This document shows positions 10,268-22,200 of a stretch of DNA of 64,000 nt, piece by piece. This DNA is from Vitis vinifera (taxonomy: Eukaryota; Streptophyta; Magnoliopsida; Vitales; Vitaceae). Numbering within the stretch: position 1 is the stretch's first letter; each line of letters opens with the position of its first letter. Location of the stretch: NCBI RefSeq assembly GCF_030704535.1, contig NC_081808.1:18722501-18786500 (forward strand), given 5' to 3'. A model generated the notes under the pieces. That model was not told where the DNA came from. It saw only the letters and a program-made list of their open reading frames with translations, and searched no databases. The translations under genes were made by a program, and so were the position numbers.

Positions 10268-11630
10268 AAGTGTTAGAAATTTGAGGCTAATCCAACTTAT
10301 GGTAATCACCCTAGAGGGAGGACGAATAGGGTGATGGTCTCTTTTCGCAAATTTAAACAAGTGAATGCAAGAGACAATTATATGCAAGTATATAATAATC
10401 GATATATAGACAATTGCATATAAATTAAAGAGTAGGGAAGAGAGAATGCAAACACAAGAGTTTATAGTGGTTCGGCGCAACCCGACCTACATCCACTCTC
10501 CTCTAACTTCAATCCCGAGCTTGAGGTTCCACTAATCCAAGGCTTTCAAACCAAGTCTTCAAGCAATACAATTGGATTATGGTTCCAATTCACCCTCTTG
10601 GACTTTTGGCTCCAAGCACCCTTTACGCTTCTCAAGAGATATCCCACTCTTGAACAACCCCTCAAGTGATACCCCACACTTGAGAAACTTCCTCTCAAAG
10701 ATTTACAAATGAATGATCTCTCAAAAATCCTAGTACAAGAACTTTAAACTCAAATAATACAAGAAAAATTAGGATTGAATGATGCACTAAAGATATGCAA
10801 GTTTTGAAATAATGGTGCGCTCAAAAATACTATTCCAAGGCTCAAATATAATCAAGAAATATTTGGGAAGGTTAAGCTCTTGAAATAATGAAGATTGAAA
10901 CCTTTTTATAGAAGAAAAAAGTCAAACTAGCCGTTGGGGGTTCGACCGGTCGAGCTAGGGGTTCGACCGGTCGAGTTAGGGGTCGACCGGTTGACTAGCT
11001 GTTAGCATTTAATGCTTGGTAGGTGACCGTTGGGCCTCAACCGAACCTCAACCAGACCTCGACTAGACCTCAACCAGTTGAGGTTCAACCTTGACAGGAA
11101 AAAGAAGGTCACTGGGAGAGAGAGAAACTTTTTGGCCTCCCTCGACCGGTCCTCGACCGGACAAGCACAACTGGTCGACCGGTTGAACCGGTTGAGCCAT
11201 TTTTTGGGTCAACACCCAACCTTTTTCAACTTAAAACCTTTTAACACAAGTTTGAAAAACATTTAATACAAGATTTTAGTTGAAAACATGAAATCATCCA
11301 ATTCTTAAGATAATTAAAACAATATTACTCTTAGATGATTTTGGTACATAAATAAATAATGAAATGCATGAAAGTCCTAGTGCACCAACAACCTTACAAA
11401 GAGATCTTATGAAGCTTTGGTCTTGAAAAACTCTTCTCTTTGAGGTGGGCTTCTTTTTCATGATTTCTCATTGGCTTGATTTGTCTTTGTGATTGCCACT
11501 TTGGAAATCGTCTTGCCTAATCACACTTGAAATATGATCATTAGTTTTAAACCTTATTTTATTATCATCAAAATCAAGATTAACCAAACCTTGGTTTCAC
11601 AATAAGCAATGATAAAATTTTAGGATTTTT
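10268..11630. other. Unclassified repeat-like segment inside the Mutator-like element
   Basis: Higher GC than the surrounding element. It starts near TGTTAGAAATTTGAGG, continues with ACCCTAGAGGGAGGACG and TTTATAGTGGTTCGGC, and contains several copies of TCGACCGG in the middle. These phrases recur in many plant repeats, as I recall, but I cannot name the family or fix its ends. No gene is seen: the longest frames are short and without motifs. It may be a second element nested in the MULE or captured filler. Confidence 0.4.
10938..11185. repeat. Cluster of short palindromic TCGACCGG motifs
   Basis: The motif TCGACCGG(T) appears three times in a row-like arrangement at about 10941, 10965 and 10982 (twice as the palindrome TCGACCGGTCGA) and again at about 11142, 11152 and 11175. 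The spacing of the first copies is about 24 bp then 17 bp. Local base composition is much richer in GC than the flanks. Confidence 0.7.
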
Positions 11631-12408
11631 CATCCAAATATTTTTTATCTTTTTGTATTATCTTTTAGTTTAATTTTCATTTTTTATTTTAAATTTATAT
11701 TACCTTTACATTTATATTTTTCTCTTATTTTTAATTATTTTTTATATTTTTACATTAACCATATTTTAAAAATTTTAAAAATTGACTATCACTTCACTTT
11801 ATTATATATATATATATATCCTTTTAGATTTTTAATGTTTTCATTTTAAAATTTTTAAAAAGATAAATTTATTAAAAAAAATATAACTAAGATATGAAGT
11901 TCTAATATTATATTAATAATTTTTCTTATCTAGATAGACTAATGCAAAGTATTTTAACTCACAACAAGAAAATTGTCAATACAATTTTTTAGTTAAACTT
12001 TAGAAATTAAATTTCAAATAAAATATATTATATAAAATTTTATCTAAAAATTATTGAAAGTGGTATTTAAATTTTTTTATTGACTTTCAAACTTATCTAA
12101 TTTTTTACTTGAAAGGTAATGAACATGTTTTAAAAAAAAAATTACTTTTTCATTTTTTAAATAAATGAGTATAAATATATTAAAAGAATTAAAGATAATT
12201 TTAGTAAAAAATTTGATAAAATGATTATAATTTAAATATAGATTCATTTGGATAAAATTTCACAAAAAAAAAAAAAAAAAAGTGGAAAGAAAGAACATTG
12301 CTAGAACTACAAAAACAAAATATGCAATTACAAAGTTTTGATGAAGAAATTTAAAAATAAAATTCGAAACAATTATTGAGTGAGAGAATTTGAGTTCTTT
12401 GAGTGGAA

Positions 12409-12830
12409 AAAAATGGGAAAGTTTTTCAAAATCACTTGAAATCCTTAACAAAAAGTAGTCTTGTACACCCTTGTACAATTAGTAAATTTGTCTTTATACG
12501 GTTAATGTAATACCCTTGTACAATAACTCAAATTTCATACATCATTTCATGAATATCTGACAATAGGTCGGTTAACCATGTTTGCATAGGTTTGGTTTAA
12601 AAAAAGAAAGAAAAATTGTTGTATAATTTTGTTTTACAATCATCATAAGTAAGGTATCTATTCAAATTACCATATACAATTTAGATACATGAGATGAATG
12701 TATGCTTAATCAATGTATGTAAGGAATGTCATTTATCATCGGTTAGGGGAAATAAACAAACAAGTTTTTCAGAATCACTTAAAATCTTTCACAAATAATA
12801 GTCTTGTACACCCTTATACAATTAGTTTAC
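12409..12830 (+). repeat. Internal ~70-bp direct repeat, two copies
   Basis: A stretch beginning AAGTTTTTCA and running through AGTCTTGTACACCCTTGTAC at about 12418-12483 recurs with some changes at about 12762-12830. The offset is about 345 bp, and both copies lie in the right half of the Mutator-like element. Confidence 0.7.
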
Positions 12831-13282
12831 TACTATTTTATATCCTTAAAAGGTAATATATAGAAATTTGAAGAATATATTGGTTTTTTAATATCTTATA
12901 TCATTTCCATCAATTATGAAATTTATATGGACCAAATGTCAATTTTTAGGCTCAACTGGACCCAAAACACAATTCTCCCTTATTCTTATAGATGATTCAC
13001 CCAAGTGCTATGACATTCCAATACGAGAAGAATTGATGGACATGATCAACCTCCAATCTGCCAATACATTTGTCTCACTAGCTATTCAATAAATCTTTAT
13101 AAAAAGATGTTATTTGATTGTCAAACGTGTTTTTTTTGTTTTTTGTTATAGAGAATATAAAATTGTTATAAAAACCAGTTTCTAAGCAAATATTTATTTT
13201 TAGAATTTAATTTCCAAACTAAAATTCATTGTTAACTACATATACATCCCCACCTTTCAGTTGACATCTAGTAACTGAAAAA

Positions 13283-16200
13283 ATGCTCATCATTTCCATA
13301 TTATTTCTTGCTTTCACCGCCACCCTCCTCTTCAGATTCGCCACTGCAGATGGTATTCATTCCAAACCCACTTCCCTGAATCTCCTTCTCTGTCTCTACA
13401 CTCGATAATCTCATCTGGGTGTCTCTAATTTTCTCTTATTTTTTATTCTTCAGGCGATTTCACACTGCTCTCCAAGAGGCACCCCAAGCGCCAAGAAATC
13501 GAGGACAAGGTCGTTTGGATCACTGGTGCCAGCCGCGGAATCGGTATTTTCTGTTGTTTCTTTCGATATCCTGAAAATTCAGCTGTTTTTTGTGCTGGTA
13601 TTTAATGAATTTGTGGATGATTTTTCTCGAAACAGCCAGTCTTGAAATTGTTATTTAATTGTTTCAGGGGAGGTTCTTGCCAAGCAACTTGCGGGTTTGG
13701 GGGCGAAATTGATTCTTTCAGCGCGAAATGAGGTCGAATTGGAGCGAGTTAAGCAGCAGCTCAGAGGTATAGTGTTAAACAAGAAGTGGTTTTTTTTTTT
13801 GGCTCTTTTGAATTGATGCTGTCTTGAAACAACATGGTTGTGTATGTTAGGGTTTAATAAGTTGTTTTCTTGATATGTTTGATTGACTATTGCTTGAAAA
13901 AACATGGGTTGTATGTATATTGTTCAACAAGGAGTTGTTTCTTTAGCTGTTTTGGTCGATTTGTCTGTTGAAGCCACATGGGTGTGTATTGTAGGGAAGC
14001 ATGCACCTGGGGAGGTGGAGATTTTGCCTCTGGATTTGGCAGGTGGTGAGGATTCTCTCAGGGAGGCTGTGGAGAAAGCGGAATCATTCTTTTCAGGGGC
14101 TGGTGTTGATTATATGATTCATAATGCGGCTTACGAGCGCCCTGTAAGTGAAGGAATTGTTTGAAAATCAGACTGATTGAGATGTGTATGTACATCTATA
14201 AGCATCAGATTCACAAATTCACACATGCACATATATAAGACAAAGCTCCCTTTTAATCAAGGAAAAAAAATAATGCATAACACTTTGACAAGCAAAAAGA
14301 ATATCAGCTAACTTTATTTTCTATCCTGGAATTGTAGAATCTCTAGAAAACACCAGGCAGCGTCTTCAATAACAATGTTAAATGTCATTGTGATGATCTT
14401 CAAACATTTGGATGATTCTGTGTTTTTACTGGCATTTGGGTGCTAAAGACTTTCAGACTGGCATATTGTCTTCTAAACAATAAAGGACATGGAGGTTTAT
14501 GATGCAAGGGGCAGTTTCTAGATATCAGAGTGTTGATAGGACATCAATAGTTATGTTTCCCTCAGTTCCCTTGCTCTTCCTGCAAGTTTGCCAGATCACC
14601 AGCTTGATATTCACCTCATTATTGATGGTTCTGTCAGCCTACTTGTCAAAGAACCCTAAAACAAACTTATAAAGGAGAGGGAAAGATTTCAGCTAGCTGT
14701 GAGGAGTAACCTCCCAGTCATCATTTAGCATCCTCTTGCCGATCCTCTTGAAAAGATCCTATATCAAGATCCACTCAAATGAAGGAGCTTTAAATCTATT
14801 CTCAACCAAACAAATGCCTGATGCTTCTTCAAATTCTAGGTCATCTTGCCTCCAAAACCAAAAGCCTTAGTGCCCCATAAGTAAAGGTCATCCAACAGGA
14901 CGCAAAACACCTAACATAACCCAACCAACCATATACAAAACTGGTAATGAATGATAGGGTAGCTTCTTTCCAGTTCAAGTGAGAGTGTAATACTAAAAGG
15001 CTTGAATCTAAAGAACTAGGGTGTGGATTGATTGGTTGGTAAAATGCATTGAAAACTGTAATAATTGCTACTAATTGAAAGTTGGAAATTTCAGTATTTG
15101 AATAATACAACATGATAGAACTTGCAATGTTGTGGCACTACTGCTGACTTAATCAAGCTGCATTTTGAGTTAACCATCTATTGTTGGTTTCCTTTCTTTT
15201 TCTGGGCAGAAAGCATCAGCTGTGGATGTAACTGAGGAAAGCCTTAAGGTATCACATAAGGGAAATCCTTTTGTAGCACTGATGGTTAGACCTAGTCTGA
15301 CTTTGTGACAATTATAGGCTGCCACAAGCTAGTGGGCCATGTGTTGTCTGTTTATAGTCACAAGTCAGGTCTAGCCACTAGGATATACTTATGCAAGTGC
15401 TTCAAAGATTGTTTAGTTTGTTTCTCTTGAGCTGCTCTCACCATCCTGCAAAAGCGGTCACATTTTTTTTTTCTATGTTTTGCAAGTAGGCTACTCTCAA
15501 TGTGAATGTTATTGGAACGATCTCTCTTACACAGTTGCTCGCACCTTTCATGCTGAAGCGAGGGAGGGGTCATTTTGTTGTGGTATGTTCGGGCATTTAT
15601 AATTATTTATTGACACGAAAATGTAATTTGCTTTGGGTTCACTAATGTCATTATAGAAATATTTTGGATAGCTCCAATGGACCTTGATCATTTCTTGAAT
15701 CTTTTCCTGTTTTACTAAACTATTAAATTCAATTATGTTACTGATCCAAAAGAAGTTTGTTTTTTTTGGTTGGCTATTCTCTAACATGAGTTTGGGATTT
15801 GCGATTAAATTTTATTTGCAGATGAGCAGTGCTGCAGGAAAGACACCTGCACCGGGACAGGCTGTGTACTCTGCTTCTAAATATGCTCTAAATGGATACT
15901 TCCACACCTTGCGTTCTGAGGTATTTTATAACTTCTTTCTTGAGGGGAAAATCAAGACATGCGCATTGGCCATAAACTAATTACATTGTAGCAAAGATTG
16001 ACTCACTGCTTCATTATGTAGGAAAAACACCCCCCTGGTGAGAAACACATAGATCTTTTCTATTAATTAAAAAGATCAAGAAGGACGAGACATCCTTATG
16101 TAGGAATACTTTCCAAATGCCATCATTTGAAAATAAAAGGGATAGGTTTCCAGGCTAGTGAGTTCCCTGAACCAACCAATCTATCTCGACTTTGTTAGAT

Positions 16201-19200
16201 GGGACTCATTAGAAAAAAATTGTCAAGATTTGGTAAAGATAGATTTTCACCCACAGTTGCTTCAACCTGCTGACAATGAAGTTATCTGTACCACTGTGAA
16301 TCGTTAAGCATTAATATAATTTAGCAAGATTGCACATAGAAACAGAGGACTACAAATTGCTTCATTTGTAAATTCATTTTGTCATTGCAATTTGTTATAT
16401 GTAATAACTTGTCCTATAGACATCTTGGTTTGCTTGTACCAAATCTGTTTATGATAGTTTTCTTTCCCTGGAAGGATGCTAGAATAGTTATTTCTACAAG
16501 AAATTTAGTAAGAATCACTTAAAACAACAAAGTCCAGAGCCAAATAGTTTTGCCAAGGTAGAAAATGTATTGATACTTTTGAAAATCAAGAGATTGGAAG
16601 TTAATGATGCTCCTTTGAAAGGGTGAGAATGGAAAAAGGTTGTAACACCTGATTGTATCCTTGTGGAGGTTTGAAAGTGTTTGGGGATGATGGGGTTATA
16701 CTAACTCATTTAAAAAAATTATAAAAATTAGGAAAAAATGGCAGGTGAAGGGAGGAAAAACACTGCCATAGCTATACATTAGAATAAAGGAGACCTCCAA
16801 GTTGCAGAAAGTACCTTGGAACCAAACTTCTAAGCCATACTATGTAACCATGGTAGAGATTGTTGAACAATGATTTGGAGATGAAATGTGTGTATCATAA
16901 AACCAGTCTGGTTTTATGCTGGGGACACTTTATGAAAGCTGCTTACATAGGCAGTTAATGGAAAGGTCTAGAGAGAAGGAAGACCTTTAGGTAATCTTTA
17001 TTGACTAAAAAAAAATGCATATCACCAGTTCCTTAGTAAGTGTGGTGGGTTTAAGAAAACAGAAAAGTAGCCATGTAGATATATTTTATTAAGGTCATGT
17101 GTGATGGAGCAGTAACTAGTTCAGAAGAATTGGCGTCAATACTAGTCACTTGCCCACAACAGGTCCTAGCCTTTTAGTATTGGTAACAGATAAACTAATT
17201 TTGCGTATTCAGGACAAGGTCCAATTGTGCTGCTTGCTAATAAAATAATTTTAGTTGGCAGGACCAGAGAAATTACTAATTCTGAATTAAAATTTAAAAC
17301 TATGGAGGGAAACTTTAGGATAATTAAGACATATGCAACTTTAGTAAAACTAGGGGAATAGGAGAGGGAGTATTTCAAGTAGTGCTCAGAAAACACCCAG
17401 AAGTGATTGATTTCATTATCTAAAGTCTATCATTCATCCTGGAGATTGAATAGAACCTTTCATATAGGATTAGAACAGAATGGTTGTAGCTGAGAAATGC
17501 TTTTCGAGTGTTGATTGATCCTCAAACACCCATTAAGTTAGAAGGAAAATTTTCCAAGACAGCCATAAGACTTGCTATGGGCAAGAATTTTGAGCTGTTA
17601 AAAACAAATATAAAAAAATCAGTATCCTGACATAAGGATGCCAAGATGGATGAGTGATAAAACAAGAAAAATAGAATAAGAAATGAATGCATTTGTGGGA
17701 GATGAGCATCAAATGGAGTTTTAGATGATTTCGTCATATGCAACAAAAGCCAATGAACATGTCGGCAAGGAATAATTTGATTCAAGAAGAAGGTGTTCAA
17801 AGGATGAGAAATAAATCAAATACAAGTACTGTAATTTTCCACCTTACTGAATGAAAAATAAAATAAAATATATATCGTGGAGCTCAAAGGATGTTCCTTG
17901 ATCATGGATTGAAATGGTATATGACAAGGGCACAATTATAAGGTATGCCTCTTGCCAAAACTGATGGGGTAGGCTTATTTTAGATTGAAATTAGAATGCG
18001 AAGCAGAGGGTTTTAATTTTGAAATGGTCTTTGTAATGGAAAATGATTGGTAAAATTTATCTTCAAATTGTATTTCTCATTGGATGGCTGTTAGATGTGA
18101 ACTCACATCAACCATGTAGAAGCATTCTTTATTTTCCCATTTTTATTTGTCTCTTGATGTGCTACCCTTGCAAAATTAGGGAAGAAATGCATTTTTCTGA
18201 ATGGCCAATTTTGAAATGTACCTTGTTTTGGATCCTAAGGATCCAAATCATAAATTTTAAAGGCTGCAACTCTATAGGTTTTGTGGTTTCAGTTATTCAA
18301 AGTATGTAATTAATTTAAAGTTCATGGATTTCCTCCTGTTTGATCCTGGTATGTTCTAATCCAGAAAAAGTTTCTTCTCTTGCTTATGGTGTAAGTCCAC
18401 CTATTTTGATCACAGCTCTGTCAAAAAGGAATTAAGGTGACTGTTGTCTGTCCTGGACCAATAGAGACATCAAATGGTTCTAAAGCAAGCACTGAGGTAA
18501 AGCTTAGTGTTTTTTTTTATTTATTTAAATTATTGTTTTTTAATTTTTTCTAATTATTATTATTATTATTATTATTATATTTGACATATATTTAAATGAA
18601 AAGGATGGATATCACGAATTGGATTTTCTTTACCTTTTTTCTCCCTTCGTGAAATATCAAGTGCTAGATAGTCAAATCTGCTAACTTTCCATCAGACATT
18701 TAGTAACTTCCAGCTAAGCAATAATTTTTTGTTGCTATCTATTGAATTATTTTTGAGGTTAATAATTATTTTATTTGAGCCTTGTTTTTCAGTAGAACTT
18801 CATGAACATGTCCCCATCCATAACTCTGTTTTCCTTAGCTTTAAGTTGTAAGAGCGCTAATGGGATGAAATTCATTGCCTTGCGTCTTAATGACTAAATT
18901 AAAGATGTATCCTAAAGTTCTAAAAATATCTGCTTTAATTATGATCCAATTATGGACTGCACATCTAGGCAATTTTACCTTTTTCTAAACCTCATATTAT
19001 TGATGCCATGTGCTTTTCCTTTTGAATTACTGTTGTGTTAGATCATTTATTTTGTTATAGTTCATTAGGGTTATACAGTACACTTATACCCTGTCTTTGT
19101 TGTCATGGCTGCCAGAGCATTACCAAACTAGTAAAGGGCTTCTAAGGAGTTTTGCACAATTTTTTTCCTCTATATAGAGTCAGAATGTGACTAAAAATTG

Positions 19201-22200
19201 GAGTGCGGGTTGAGATATCAAGTTGAGAACTTTGAAATCTCTATTCTTCTCTCCTCCATAAACATGGGTCACTGCAGAACCACATAAACCTACTGTGATG
19301 TTTCCATTTGCTCCATTTCTTACTGCTTTTCTGGTTAGATGTTGTGGTTTGGTCTCATGCTAAAAATCAGACACATGTTAAGTGAAAAACTGACCATATA
19401 AAACTATGCTTAACTAAAGGACTTTATGTAATCATAAAATCATGAATATGCCCACATCATATATTCATTTTTAAACAGGGCTTCATTAAACAGCAAAAAA
19501 GAAGTACCAAGGTTAAAATCCCTTACAAAAGAATGTGATGGAGCTTGGCCAGCATTGTCACATCCTGATTTGCTGATCGAGACTCAAGAGGGATAAATAT
19601 GCCCTTATCATTTCTTGGACTCCAATGATTAGCAAAGTAAAGGGCCACCTCTATTGAGCATGGATAATACATGTGTGTGTGTATCTTATATGTCTATTGA
19701 CCCCTTCAGAAATCAAATCTGTTAGTGAATGAAAATGACATTTGATAAAGCTCAAATTGGTTGTATCGACAATAGTTGATTGATTGTAGTGAACTTTGAT
19801 TGAGATTAGTAGAAGAGAGAGGATTGGAAGACAAAAACAAACCTTAGACAGCTATTCTCATACATGCTAATTTTGTTTTCTATTTTATTTTTTTATATCT
19901 TTGGGGAATCCTGCTTATTTTTTATTTTCATCACTTTGCAGGGTACGCTTGTCCAACTATTAATTTTTGTTTTGATTTTCATCATTTTATAGCGTTCTTC
20001 TGTCCACTGAATAATTTTCGGCTATCATGTTTTTTAATAGTAGTATAGATTATGTCCTCTATCTGTTATTAAAAATATAATATTCACATTTTCGAGCTGA
20101 TGAACTACAGAACTAGACAGATAAGAAAATAAGTCAATGTGGTTCTATGTGACCATGACATTAGGACTTAGCACTAATGTTTATTAGATGCTCCAAAATT
20201 TAGTGGTTGAATCTGTGCTGTTTGAACTTTTATCAAATGACAGTGTATTTATGGTAAGAAAAACAAATTGTGGAAGGAGCCTTATTACTTTCTTAGGTTT
20301 AGTTACTCCACACAAGAAAGAGGCTGAGCCAAGGAAGTGGAGCTTAATAATGTAGACACGTCATGGAACTCCAAAACCCTGTAGGCCAAATATACAAATT
20401 AATGCAAATTTCTTATATTATTGTATAATTATTAGGTGTCACAAACTCAGACAATTCAATGAATGACGAATCTTAGAAGGCATCCTAGTTCCAAAATGCC
20501 GATTACTTGTTCCCCTTGGAAAACAAATAAGTGGCCCTATGCTTTACCAATGCTGTAACAATTTATGATAATCTTTTGGGCATCTACCTCAAAAACATCA
20601 TTTGACCGAAAAAGGAGTATATTGAGTTTTCCTATTTATTTGTTTATTGATGATAGGCAAGCACTCAAATTTATTTTAACTCTTCTATATTATTGAGGTC
20701 TATGCACTCTGCCCTATTTTGTATCTGATCATTGATTTTCTAATCATGTGTAGGAGATGGATATCATTTTGACTCCAATCTCGACTTAAATTTTTGCTAA
20801 TGCTTTGTTTTATTGCCAAGAAAATTGAGGAAAACAGAAGGAAAACATGTTTTAGCCATGATGTCAAATGTGTCATTTGGTGATTTTGATATTAATATTA
20901 ATATTTTTATCTTTTTCTTCTTCAGTTGAAAACTCTTTGATTACATTCTGAGATATTTACTTAATTGTTGAGAAGGCTTTTGAGAAGTGACCATGGTATC
21001 TACTGGAGGATTTAAGTTTCTCTTTCTCACCTTGATTTCATTTGATTCTTTTGACAGAGGCGTGTGTCATCAGAGAGGTGTGCAGAGCTGACTATTATTG
21101 CTGCAACCCATGGTCTAAAAGAAGTTTGGATATCGTGTCAGGTATTTCTATTGAATCTAAAAACTTCCTTTTGTGGATTAATTTACACAAGTGGATAAAA
21201 AATCTTTCTAAAATAACAAAAAATGGTAGGCTATAAACCTGGATGGTCGCAGCTATGATGATCAGTGAGGATAACGTGGTAGAATAACGCTTAAACTGTT
21301 AGGATTTAGGCCTACAATGTATATCATGCTCTAACATTGTAGTCCATACCGCATGTGGAGAGACAGACGAATTTGTGATCATTGCATATGGGAAAACAAA
21401 CAAATAAATAAATCATAAATTGGTGATCACAAATAAATAGATAGATAAAGCAAAGCTTTGATACTATCTTAAGCTACAAACTTTCCTAAGAGTTTAAACT
21501 ATTAGAATTTGGGTTCACTATGTATATCGTATTCTAACATCCTTTTTTTTTTAAAAAAATAAATAAATTTAGAAACAAACAATTTAATGATATGAATTTT
21601 TAAGTACAAGCAAAGGATGAACAACTTCTTCCAAAGATACTAAAGATGATGTAACAACTTGCTCTCGACCATCTAGATATTGTCCATTCTGGGCTAAGGG
21701 CCCTTGTGGCTTTAAAATGCCTTTATAAGGTTAAGAGAAGATTTTTTTTTTTTGATAGGTAAATAGGAGAATATATTAAAGGCGCTTGCAAAAAGGCGTA
21801 AAAAAGTACAACATAGAGTATATAGATAAGGCCATAAGGCAAGCGAAGAAAGGAAAAAAGAAAACAAACCATAAACCACCCTAATAGCAAACCATCTCAG
21901 AAAAGCTAAAAAAACCCTAATAGGAGGTCTAACAACAGGAAAGGATCCCCCAAGAAGCACCCACAGGATAACCCCCGGTCATGGAAGCCCCCTTGAGCCC
22001 ACCTGCAATTGACCGTGCACTCTAATTTTCGAATATATTAAGAGGAGTTGCAGACATGTCCTTGTTGTGTCCCACAGGATTACAAGGTTAAACAAACTCC
22101 CAAACTAGGGTTTGATATCATTTGTAACTATCCACTCTCAATCGTGTAAATATTATTCGCTCAGGGCTAATAAGCCCTCATGACTTTAAAACACGTCTAC

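Larger units (their letters stand above)
9922..12979. mobile_element. Non-autonomous Mutator-like element (3058 bp)
   Basis: Terminal inverted repeats of about 55 bp (9922-9976 and 12924-12979), both starting GGGAGAATTGTGTTTTGG, with about 8 differences and one indel. They are flanked by a perfect 9-bp target duplication TTATTCTTA (9913-9921 and 12980-12988). Long TIRs plus a 9-bp duplication are the signature of MULEs. No transposase reading frame is visible, so it would need help in trans. The interior holds a filler segment at about 10.27-11.63 kb and an internal direct repeat near 12.4/12.8 kb. The insertion lies 25 bp past the end of homology of the third ACP segment. Confidence 0.87.

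Noticed and set aside
10938..11000. CRISPR-like array from repeated TCGACCGG motifs
   Set aside because: Repeats are only 8-12 bp, spacers are irregular and also repetitive, and the DNA is a plant nuclear genome.
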